A program made the position numbers and the translations under genes. Under the pieces are notes generated by a model. That model was not told where the DNA came from and ran no database searches. It saw nothing but the letters and a program-made list of their open reading frames with translations. Source: Achromobacter sp. (GTDB lineage: Bacteria; Pseudomonadota; Gammaproteobacteria; Burkholderiales; Burkholderiaceae_B). Taken from it: a stretch of 8,902 nucleotides of DNA. Of the stretch, positions 1-5,713 are shown piece by piece. Every line of letters begins with the position of its first letter. The stretch's first letter is position 1. Location of the stretch: NCBI GenBank assembly GCA_003454835.1, contig DMTA01000112.1, positions 485 through 9,386 of the forward strand, given 5' to 3'.

Positions 1-1
1 C

Positions 2-1189
2 GGCTGGCTGTCGGACGCATCGGGCCAGTATGCCGTCACGCGGCGGCGCAAGGTCAAGTCCGTGCAGGAAATGCCGGCGTTCGACAGCATTGCGCCCGGC
101 GACGAGCTGAAACTGGACGGCCAGCGTTTCGTGGCGGCCGACGTGCGCACCAGTCAGGCCGGCGGCACGCAGGGCGAGCTGCCCTTCGTGCCGGGCGACG
201 GCTGGCAGGCCAAGGTGGCCGACTACCGCAGCCTGGACGCGTTCCTGACGCTGGATTTCTCCGACGGTCCGCAGCCCGAACTCTATATCGGCAAGGCATT
301 CGACCTGTCCGCCATGCAGGCGGGCTCGTTGCGCACCAAAGAGCAGGTCGAGGAAACCGCAGGGCGCTTTCGCGGCCAGATCAAGGCGCTGGACTGCCCG
401 AACTGCGGCGCGCCGATTTCGTTCGTGGCTGCCATGGCCACGAATGTCGTTTGCCCGTCCTGCGCCGCTGCCGTCGATTGCTCAGGTCCCACGGCCGAGG
501 TCATCGAAAAGGCGCGCAAGGTGCAAAAGATTCGCGCCACGCTGCCCCTGGGCTCGGTCGCCAAGATGGAAGGCGCCGACTACACGCTGATCGGCCTGAT
601 GAAGTGCGCCGACCCCGATCCCGAAGAACCTTCAAGCTGGATGGAATACCTGCTGTTCAATCCGGCCAAGGGATTCATCTGGCTGGTGGAATCGGACGAA
701 GGGTGGGAGCGCGTGCAGGTCTGCGACACCTGGCCCAGCCACAACAATGCCACCAGCGTGCGGTGGCGCAATCGCGTGTACCAGAAGCTGTACGACTACA
801 CCTCGCGCGTGGAGATGGCGCTGGGCGCCTTCAATTGGCGCGTCAAGGTGGGCGACAGCACGCAGATCACCGATTACAAGGTCGGCACGTTGAAGCTGAC
901 CCGCGAACTGGCCGACAAGGAATTGGGCTGGTCGGCGTCGGCGCCGGTGTCGCCCGCGCAACTGGCCCAGTGGTTCGGCCGCCCTGAGCTCAATCGCCAG
1001 AAGGCCATGGGCGTGTCGTCCGCCAAGGCCGGCGGTTATCGCAAGTGGGCCAAGGGCGCGCTGATCGCGATGGTGTTCCTGAACTTCAACAATATTTTTG
1101 CCGGCCGCTTCATTCCGGTTCTGATCGGGATGGTGTTTCTCTGGCTACCGGCCATGCTGGCCGACATGCTGACAGGCGAGGACGAATAG
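2..1189 (+). CDS. DUF4178 zinc-ribbon membrane protein, 5' end missing
   Basis: The frame is open from the first bases of the window, so the true start lies upstream; the GTG at 62 is internal. The visible part holds a DUF4178-like segment (about 90-310), a C-x2-C-x15-C-x2-C zinc ribbon with cysteine codons at 395, 404, 452 and 461, and a second DUF4178-like segment (about 545-740, including WMEYLLF and GFIWLVE). A hydrophobic C-terminus (about 1050-1170) looks like one or two membrane passes ending in an acidic tail. The order fits DUF4178 proteins, whose biochemical role is unknown. Members are often found near speD/speE, DUF350 and PspA-type envelope-stress genes (recalled comparative genomics, not checked here). 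The stop TAG directly abuts the ATG of the next small gene, and a SpeD gene follows, so the three probably form an operon. A membrane-associated role is inferred; no enzymatic function is claimed. Confidence 0.85.
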   Translation, partial: GWLSDASGQYAVTRRRKVKSVQEMPAFDSIAPGDELKLDGQRFVAADVRTSQAGGTQGELPFVPGDGWQAKVADYRSLDAFLTLDFSDGPQPELYIGKAFDLSAMQAGSLRTKEQVEETAGRFRGQIKALDCPNCGAPISFVAAMATNVVCPSCAAAVDCSGPTAEVIEKARKVQKIRATLPLGSVAKMEGADYTLIGLMKCADPDPEEPSSWMEYLLFNPAKGFIWLVESDEGWERVQVCDTWPSHNNATSVRWRNRVYQKLYDYTSRVEMALGAFNWRVKVGDSTQITDYKVGTLKLTRELADKELGWSASAPVSPAQLAQWFGRPELNRQKAMGVSSAKAGGYRKWAKGALIAMVFLNFNNIFAGRFIPVLIGMVFLWLPAMLADMLTGEDE

Positions 1190-1354
1190 ATGAAGGGCAA
1201 GTTGTTGTATGCCTTGTACGCGATGGTGGTCGTGGTGGCCACCACCAGCGCCAGTGCGCCGGGCACGCGCCTCTCCGGCGGCAGCAGTAGCAGCAGTTGG
1301 GGCAGCAGCTATTCCGGCGGCTCGGGATGGTCTTCGGGCGGATCCCACAAGTGA
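1190..1354 (+). CDS. small exported Gly/Ser-rich peptide (54 aa)
   Basis: The ATG at 1190 directly follows the TAG of the upstream DUF4178 gene, with a GGCGAGGA Shine-Dalgarno-like stretch at 1175-1182. The product is 54 residues. Residues 1-23 look like a signal peptide: K2 and K4, then a hydrophobic core with VVVV, ending in ASA before P24. The mature part would be about 31 residues, almost all Gly, Ser, Trp and Tyr, with SGGSSSSSWG near its start and ending SGGSHK. Its last codon and stop overlap the GTG start of speD (GTGA, 1351-1354), and this tight sandwich is the main support for it being a real gene. The tail resembles the low-complexity Gly/Ser ends of some secreted or membrane proteins. 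I do not recognise a named family. It could be a surface-attached or periplasmic partner of the DUF4178 protein, but that is only inferred from position. Confidence 0.7.
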   Translation: MKGKLLYALYAMVVVVATTSASAPGTRLSGGSSSSSWGSSYSGGSGWSSGGSHK

Positions 1355-1701
1355 CCGTGTACGGGACACCCGGCCGGCACGTGCTGGCGGATTTCCGCGG
1401 CGTAACGCCTGGCCTCCTGGCCGACGCGCAGGCGCTGGAACAGCAGATGACCGCGGCGGCGCGCGCGGCCGGGGCGCAGGTCCTGAGCGCGCACTTCCAT
1501 CATTTCGGGGAAGGGGCGGGGGTGACCGGCGTGATCCTGCTCAGCGAATCCCATATCAGCATCCATTCTTGGCCGGAGCACCGCTTCGCGGCCCTGGACA
1601 TCTTCATGTGCGGCACAGCCCGGCCTGAAACGGCGCTGGATTTCCTGCGCGCCGCACTTGCGCCCGAATCCGTGCACGTCACCGCCGTCGATCGCGGCTG
1701 A
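1351..1701 (+). CDS. speD: S-adenosylmethionine decarboxylase-type pyruvoyl enzyme (SpeD)
   Basis: This is a 116-residue class 1B (bacterial short form) AdoMetDC-family protein. The family self-cleaves to create a pyruvoyl cofactor and decarboxylates S-adenosylmethionine, supplying the aminopropyl donor for spermidine synthesis in the cytoplasm. From the GTG at 1351, the cleavage motif SESHISIHSWPEH puts the self-processing serine at S67 (after E66), with H72 and C87. The spacing of +5 and +20 equals that of Ser63/His68/Cys83 in the Thermotoga maritima enzyme. GTG 1351 is preferred because it overlaps the upstream stop (GTGA) and gives the usual length; the frame stays open back to a TTG at 1297, which would add residues not typical of the family. 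No speE is visible in the window. Some SpeD homologues are reported to decarboxylate arginine or ornithine instead, so the substrate is assigned by family only. It is coupled to the small exported peptide gene. Confidence 0.9.
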   Translation: MTVYGTPGRHVLADFRGVTPGLLADAQALEQQMTAAARAAGAQVLSAHFHHFGEGAGVTGVILLSESHISIHSWPEHRFAALDIFMCGTARPETALDFLRAALAPESVHVTAVDRG

Positions 1702-1753
1702 TCCTGCCTTCCGAATCTCCCTTGATATTTCATAAACCCGGCGCCGGGCGAAA

Positions 1754-1782
1754 TTGACGACCGTTATATACCTGGATATATT
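1754..1782 (+). promoter_or_regulatory. sigma-70 promoter of modABC
   Basis: TTGACG (1754-1759) and TATATT (1777-1782) each match the sigma-70 consensus at five of six positions and are separated by the optimal 17 bases. Transcription would start near 1789, leaving a leader of about 30 bases before modA. The -10 element lies inside the right half of the Mo-box. Confidence 0.75.
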
Positions 1783-1785
1783 GCG
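1762..1785 (+). promoter_or_regulatory. ModE-binding site (Mo-box) at modA promoter
   Basis: The inverted repeat CGTTATATA - CCTGGA - TATATTGCG has 9-base arms that pair at seven of nine positions across a 6-base spacer. This matches the known ModE operator form (CGnTATATA, 6-7 bases, TATATAnCG). It covers the -10 box of the modA promoter, so molybdate-bound ModE would block RNA polymerase when molybdate is plentiful. A modE gene lies just downstream of modC, which supports the assignment. Confidence 0.8.
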
Positions 1786-1818
1786 AACCTGACACGCCGC
1801 CGTCCATAGGAGAAACAT

Positions 1819-2577
1819 ATGTTGCACAAACGCCCGCTCATGTCGCTGACCCTGGCGCTTGCCGCCGCTTGGGGCGCCAATGCCAGCGCCGGAGAAATCG
1901 TGGTGTCGGCCGCCGCCAGCCTGACCAACGCCTTCAAGGACGTGGCGCAGGGCTTCGAAAAGGAGCATGCCGGCACCAAGGTGGTCCTGAACTTCGGCGC
2001 CTCCGACGTGCTGCTGCAGCAGATCGTGAAGGGCGCGCCCGCCGACGTCTTCGCGTCCGCCGACCAGAAGGCGATGGACAAGGCGGTCGAGGAAAAGGCG
2101 GTCAAGCCCGCCTCGCGCGTCGACTTCGCGGCCAACGAAATCGTGCTGATCGTCCCGACTGACAGCAAGGCGGGCATCAAATCGCTCAAGGACCTGGAGC
2201 GCGACGAGGTCAAGCGCATTGCTTACGGCAATCCGGCGTCGGTGCCGGTCGGCCGCTACACCCAGGCCGCGCTCCAGGCCGAAGGCCTTTGGGACGCCGT
2301 GCAGGCTAAGAGCGTGCTGGCGCAGAACGTGCGCCAGAGCCTGGATTACGTGGCGCGCGGCGAGGTGGACGCGGGCTTCGTGTTCGCGACCGACGCGGCC
2401 GTCATGCCGGGCAAGGTCAATGTGGCCGTGCGCGTGCCTTCCAAGACGCCGGTGACCTACCCCATTGCGCTCACCACGCGCGAGACCGCCGCCAAGGAAG
2501 CCGAAAGCTTCGTCAAGTACGTGCTGTCGCCCGCTGGCCAGGAGATACTGTCGCGTTACGGCTTTCAAAAGCCCTGA
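1819..2577 (+). CDS. modA: molybdate ABC transporter, periplasmic binding protein ModA
   Basis: This is a 252-residue precursor that captures molybdate (and usually tungstate) in the periplasm and delivers it to ModBC. A signal peptide covers residues 1-24 (charged start, Ala/Leu core, cleavage at NASA before G25). The mature protein starts with the family pattern IVVSAAASLTNAF. Likely oxyanion-binding positions are S34 (AAASL), S62 (GASDV), the NPASVPVGRY loop (138-147) and the VDAGFVFATDA segment (183-193). At the position where E. coli ModA is expected to have its ligand tyrosine (Tyr170), this protein appears to have F189. The start ATG is preceded by TAGGAGA (1807-1813), a strong ribosome site. 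It is the first gene of modABC, 27 bases before modB, downstream of a promoter with an embedded Mo-box. Length and motifs are normal for the family. Confidence 0.95.
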   Translation: MLHKRPLMSLTLALAAAWGANASAGEIVVSAAASLTNAFKDVAQGFEKEHAGTKVVLNFGASDVLLQQIVKGAPADVFASADQKAMDKAVEEKAVKPASRVDFAANEIVLIVPTDSKAGIKSLKDLERDEVKRIAYGNPASVPVGRYTQAALQAEGLWDAVQAKSVLAQNVRQSLDYVARGEVDAGFVFATDAAVMPGKVNVAVRVPSKTPVTYPIALTTRETAAKEAESFVKYVLSPAGQEILSRYGFQKP

Positions 2578-2604
2578 GTCCCTGTTCAGTCGTAGTAGGT
2601 ATTG

Positions 2605-3291
2605 ATGAGTGATCCAGTCTGGGTCCCGCTGCTGCTTTCCCTGAAAGTGGCAGGTTGGGCCACGTTATTAGCGACCGTGGCCGGAACGGCTGCGGCGTAC
2701 GGCCTGTCACGCTGGCGCTGGCCCGGCCGCGACCTGCTGGACGCCGTCCTGACGCTGCCGCTGGTGCTGCCGCCCACGGTGCTGGGCTATTACCTGCTGG
2801 TGCTGCTGGGACGGCGCGGCATCATCGGCGAGACGCTGGCGCGCTGGAATATCGAGCTGGTCTTCACCTGGCAGGGCGCCGTGATCGCGGCGTCCGTGGT
2901 GGCCTTTCCGCTGGTGTTCAAGTCGGCGCGGGCCGCGTTCGAAAACGTGGACGGCCAGCTGGAAAACGCGGCGCGCGTGCTGGGCGTGGGCGAGGCGGCG
3001 GTATTCTTTCGCGTCACCCTGCCGCTGGCCGCCCGCGGCATCGCGGCCGGCGTGCTGCTGGCCTTTGCGCGGGCGCTGGGCGAATTCGGCGCCACGCTGA
3101 TGATCGCAGGCAACCTGCCGGGCCGCACGCAGACCCTGTCGGTTGCGATCTACGAAGCGGTGCAGGCAGGTGACGACGCCACCGCCAACATGCTGGTGCT
3201 GGTCACGTCCATCACCTGCATCGTCGTGCTGCTGGCCGCCGGCAAGCTGGTGCCCATCGGCGCCAACCAGCGCAATGGGGGCGGACGATGA
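2605..3291 (+). CDS. modB: molybdate ABC transporter permease ModB
   Basis: This 228-residue inner-membrane permease forms the molybdate channel as a dimer with ModA outside and ModC inside. Hydrophobic segments lie near residues 9-33, 47-68, 91-108, 145-165 and 197-213. The cytoplasmic EAA loop that docks on the ATPase is at about 120-146 (ENAARVLGVGEAAVFFRVTLP), followed by the conserved ARALGEFGATLMIAGN (155-170). I start at ATG 2605; a TTG at 2602 directly before it is in frame but gives only one extra residue. The ribosome site is weak (TAGGT, 2596-2600), which suggests coupling to modA translation. The stop overlaps the modC start in an ATGA (3288-3291), typical of co-translated transporter subunits. 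Confidence 0.95.
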   Translation: MSDPVWVPLLLSLKVAGWATLLATVAGTAAAYGLSRWRWPGRDLLDAVLTLPLVLPPTVLGYYLLVLLGRRGIIGETLARWNIELVFTWQGAVIAASVVAFPLVFKSARAAFENVDGQLENAARVLGVGEAAVFFRVTLPLAARGIAAGVLLAFARALGEFGATLMIAGNLPGRTQTLSVAIYEAVQAGDDATANMLVLVTSITCIVVLLAAGKLVPIGANQRNGGGR

Positions 3292-3974
3292 GCATCGACC
3301 TTTCCGTGCGCAAGCACATGGTGTCGGGCGACCGCAAATTCGAGCTCGACGTGCAGTTCAAGTCGGCTGCCAAGCGCATCGCGCTGTTCGGGCCGTCGGG
3401 CGCGGGGAAAAGCCTGACCTTGCGGGCCGTGGCCGGACTGCTGCGCCCGGACGCCGGGCGCATCGCGGTCAACGGACGGGTGCTGTTCGACAGCCAGACC
3501 GGCATCTGCCTGCCGGCGCGCTCGCGCCGCGTGGCGTACCTGTTCCAGGACTACGCGCTGTTTCCCCACCTGACCGTGGCGCAGAACATCGCATTCGGCC
3601 TGCGCCCCGGCTGGCTCAATCCGCCCCGCCGCGAGGTGACGCCGGAAGCCCGGCGCTGGGTGGATGCGTTTGAACTGGGCGCCATCGTCGGCAGCTATCC
3701 CAACGAGATATCGGGCGGGCAGAAGCAGCGCGTTGCGTTGGCGCGGGCGCTGATGCTGCAGCCCGACATCCTGCTGCTGGACGAACCGTTTTCCGCGCTG
3801 GACTCGCAGTTGCGCGGCAAGATGCGCCAGGAGCTGGACGCGTTGCAGCGGCAACTAGATGTGCCCATGCTGCTGATCACGCACGATCCCGCGGACGTGG
3901 AAGCGCTGGCCGACGAAGTGTTCGAGGTTCGCGAGGGCAGGGTGGGGCGCCACGACGAGGACGTGGGGCTGTAG
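3288..3974 (+). CDS. modC: molybdate ABC transporter ATPase ModC, without TOBE domain
   Basis: This 228-residue cytoplasmic ATPase powers molybdate import through ModB. Visible motifs are the Walker A GPSGAGKS (35-42), Q-loop Q87 in LFQDYALFPHLT, the ABC signature ISGGQKQR (141-148), Walker B ILLLDEP (161-167, with D165 and catalytic E166), the D-loop SALD (169-172) and H-loop H199 in ITHD. The start overlaps the modB stop by 4 bases. The protein ends shortly after the H-loop region, whereas ModC in E. coli is about 350 residues with a C-terminal TOBE/Mop molybdate-binding domain. Only 85 bases separate this stop from the convergent modE end, so there is no room for a displaced domain and no sign of a frameshift. 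This is a naturally short ModC, and molybdate sensing would rest on ModE. Assignment to molybdate relies on operon context, since the ATPase domain alone resembles sulfate and polyamine ATPases. Confidence 0.93.
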   Translation: MSIDLSVRKHMVSGDRKFELDVQFKSAAKRIALFGPSGAGKSLTLRAVAGLLRPDAGRIAVNGRVLFDSQTGICLPARSRRVAYLFQDYALFPHLTVAQNIAFGLRPGWLNPPRREVTPEARRWVDAFELGAIVGSYPNEISGGQKQRVALARALMLQPDILLLDEPFSALDSQLRGKMRQELDALQRQLDVPMLLITHDPADVEALADEVFEVREGRVGRHDEDVGL

Positions 3975-4059
3975 CGGGTTCGCTGACGCGGCCGGGGTGT
4001 TGTGGCCAAGGCCGAGGTGACGTGGCCGAGCTGACGGCGGTTTGCGGCGTGGCCTCGCG

Positions 4060-4854
4060 TCAGTCCAGCACGCCAAGAATCACGCTGGACGCCTTGAAGA
4101 TCGCCACCGCCTCGGCGCCGACATCCAGCTTCAGGTCCGCGGCGCTTTCGTTCGTGACGATAGCGGCCAGCGTGGCGCCGCCGTCCATGGCGATCAGGAT
4201 TTCGCTATTGACGGCGCCCGGGCGCAGATCAGTAATGCGCCCCTGCAACTGGTTGCGCGCCGACAGGCGCAGTCCCGGACCCGGCGCGCCGACGATGACC
4301 GACGATGCCTTGACCAGCGCGATGGCTTCTTTGCCGGGCGTAAGACCCAGCTCCTTGGTGCTTTCGCGGGTGATGGTGGCCGTTACTGTGTGGCCGCCGG
4401 CGATGCGCAGCAGCACCTCGTCGTTGACGGCGCCCTCGCGGATCTCGATGACGGTGCCCAAAAACTTGTTGCGTGCGCTGGTCTTGAGCATGAAACGCCT
4501 CATCAGGTCGATGTCGCCGCTGGCATCCAGCCCCGCGCGCGTCAGGTTGTCCATGAACTTGCGGTGTTCGATTTCAAGCGCCCGGAAGGTCGTGATGAGG
4601 CGGCGCGCCCGGTCGGTCAGCTGCGTGCCGCCGCCGCCCTTGCCGCCCGCCGCGCGCACCACCAGCGGTTCGCCGGCCAGGTTGTTCATGGCGTCGATGG
4701 CGTCCCAGGCACCCTTGTAGCTCATGCCCACGGCACGCGCCGCCGCCGTGATCGACCCGGTCGCGTCGATCTGCGCCAGCAGGTCGATGCGGTTCTTGCC
4801 GCCCCAGGTCTGGGCGCCGGAGCGAAACCAAATGGAGCCGTCGAGTTCAAGCAT
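4060..4854 (-). CDS. modE: molybdate-responsive transcriptional regulator ModE
   Basis: This is a 264-residue cytoplasmic regulator that binds molybdate and then represses the transport operon. The N-terminal winged helix (about 15-90) includes GSITAAARAVGMSYKGAWDA (33-52) and the wing AGGKGGGG (69-76), both near-signature for ModE. Two tandem Mop/TOBE domains follow, beginning at SARN 126-129 and SARN 198-201 and each ending in a KASSVI-type strand (182-187, 254-259); they form the molybdate sites in the dimer. The frame extends back to an ATG at 4929 (289 residues), but the ATG at 4854 gives a length close to E. coli ModE (262) and the domain begins right after it. Neither start has a strong ribosome site, so the start is uncertain. 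The gene converges on modC with an 85-base gap in which I see no clear terminator. Its likely target is the Mo-box at 1762-1785. Confidence 0.93.
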   Translation of the reverse strand: MLELDGSIWFRSGAQTWGGKNRIDLLAQIDATGSITAAARAVGMSYKGAWDAIDAMNNLAGEPLVVRAAGGKGGGGTQLTDRARRLITTFRALEIEHRKFMDNLTRAGLDASGDIDLMRRFMLKTSARNKFLGTVIEIREGAVNDEVLLRIAGGHTVTATITRESTKELGLTPGKEAIALVKASSVIVGAPGPGLRLSARNQLQGRITDLRPGAVNSEILIAMDGGATLAAIVTNESAADLKLDVGAEAVAIFKASSVILGVLD

Positions 4855-4952
4855 GGGCGTGTCTGTGGGAATGGCCGGAAGCGACGGGAAGTGTAATGGA
4901 CCCGGCGCAAGGCGCGATAGGGAAGTCATCCTGCATTTGCGTTATGGCAGTC

Positions 4953-5025
4953 CGGGCGCGCCGGTAAGCGGGCACTCCCTTTTGCAGGCGCGCCCGCCAT
5001 CGCGTAATCCCCGCGCGCGTTTTTT
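4953..5025 (+). promoter_or_regulatory. competing GC-rich hairpins followed by T6
   Basis: CGGGCGCGCC (4953-4962) is perfectly complementary to GGCGCGCCCG (4987-4996) across a 24-base loop. The GCGCGC inside the second arm (4988-4993) can alternatively pair with GCGCGC at 5013-5018, which is followed by G and six T (5020-5025), like a short intrinsic terminator. The layout looks like an attenuator or the end of a short transcript, but no + strand gene ends here and GC-rich palindromes arise easily by chance in such DNA. Confidence 0.3.
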
Positions 5026-5046
5026 GTGGTTGCGAATGAGATTCTG

Positions 5047-5075
5047 TTGAAACTTTGATGGCTTCGCGGCACTAT
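5047..5075 (+). promoter_or_regulatory. possible promoter of the lipoprotein-patatin operon
   Basis: TTGAAA (5047-5052) is a good -35 box; 17 bases later CACTAT (5070-5075) is a poor -10 (three of six). The position, about 30 bases before the start codon, is sensible. Low-confidence prediction. Confidence 0.35.
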
Positions 5076-5106
5076 GTGGTCGCCCTGAACTCACGGAGAG
5101 GTCGAC

Positions 5107-5703
5107 ATGAAAGCGTTGAAATTGCTGACGGCGGGTTCCATGACGGCATTACTGGCGGCCTGCGCCTCAGGCCCAACGGTCAAGAGCGATTACGACCACC
5201 AGGCAAATTTTGCGCAGTATCAGACGTTCGGCTACATGTCTCCGCTGGGGACGGACAAGGCCGGCTACAACACGCTGCTGACCGAACGGCTCAAGAGCGC
5301 GGCCCGCGGCCAGATGGAAATGCGCGGCTACACCTATAGCGCCACCAATCCCGACTTGCTTCTGAATTTCGGCGCCAAGCTCCAACAGCAGACCGAAGTC
5401 ACGCCCGGCTTCGCGCCGATGGGCCCGTATTACGGGTATCGCGCCGGCTTTTACGGCGGCTGGCCCGGCTATGGCTGGGGCGACGACGTCTACCAATACA
5501 CCGAGGGAACGCTGAGCGTCGATCTGGTGGATGCGCGCCGGCGGCAACTGGTCTGGGAAGGCGTTGCCGTGGGCGAGGTCCAGAATCCCGACAGCGCGGG
5601 TTCGGCGGAGAATGTGGACAAGGTGGTGGCGGAGGTCTTCGCCAAATACCCGTTCCGCGCAGGGGTCGGCACGCCGCAGGTGCCGGACAAGACCAAGCGC
5701 TAG
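5107..5703 (+). CDS. DUF4136 family outer-membrane lipoprotein
   Basis: This 198-residue protein has a lipoprotein signal peptide: K2 and K5, a hydrophobic stretch, and lipobox LAAC with the lipidated cysteine at C19. Residues 20-21 are Ala-Ser rather than Asp, which predicts outer-membrane sorting. The rest fits DUF4136: an early YDHQANFAQYQTFGY segment (29-43), a Gly/Tyr/Trp-rich loop (about 101-128), then TEGTLSVDLVDARRRQLVWEG (132-152), where the family puts its most conserved strands. The family's function is unknown. The start ATG has a strong ribosome site (GGAGAGG, 5095-5101, five bases before). The patatin gene follows after 10 bases, so the two are probably co-transcribed; a shared role in envelope lipid upkeep is inferred from that alone. 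Confidence 0.88.
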   Translation: MKALKLLTAGSMTALLAACASGPTVKSDYDHQANFAQYQTFGYMSPLGTDKAGYNTLLTERLKSAARGQMEMRGYTYSATNPDLLLNFGAKLQQQTEVTPGFAPMGPYYGYRAGFYGGWPGYGWGDDVYQYTEGTLSVDLVDARRRQLVWEGVAVGEVQNPDSAGSAENVDKVVAEVFAKYPFRAGVGTPQVPDKTKR

Positions 5704-5713
5704 AGGACACCGC

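Larger units (their letters stand above)
4855..5106. other. divergent intergenic region between modE and the lipoprotein gene
   Basis: This 252-base gap should carry the leftward modE promoter and the rightward promoter of the lipoprotein/patatin pair. I see a GC-rich block of repeats with a T-run (4953-5025), a weak rightward promoter (5047-5075) and a good ribosome site GGAGAGG (5095-5101). No convincing modE promoter and no full Mo-box was found. The left 75 bases may instead be coding if modE starts at 4929. Confidence 0.5.

Noticed and set aside
1297..1350. N-terminal extension of SpeD from TTG 1297
   Set aside because: It overlaps the small exported peptide gene, lacks family similarity, and GTG 1351 gives the normal length with a coupled GTGA overlap.
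1737..1748. Palindrome CCCGGCGCCGGG after speD as a terminator
   Set aside because: It has no loop and no T-run follows; it also sits just before the modA promoter.
1309..2568. Long open frame on the - strand over speD and modA
   Set aside because: It is antisense to two clearly identified genes and shows no recognisable domain; high GC makes such frames common.
4022..4896. Two + strand open frames opposite modE
   Set aside because: modE on the - strand has unmistakable winged-helix and Mop motifs; the + strand translations are Arg/Ala-rich and featureless.
4855..4929. 25-residue N-terminal extension of ModE from ATG 4929
   Set aside because: It is Pro/Leu-rich, unlike the family N-terminus, and would make the protein longer than typical; kept as an alternative start only.
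4940..4945. CGTTAT as a Mo-box half-site for modE autoregulation
   Set aside because: Only one half is present and no matching second arm lies 6-7 bases away.
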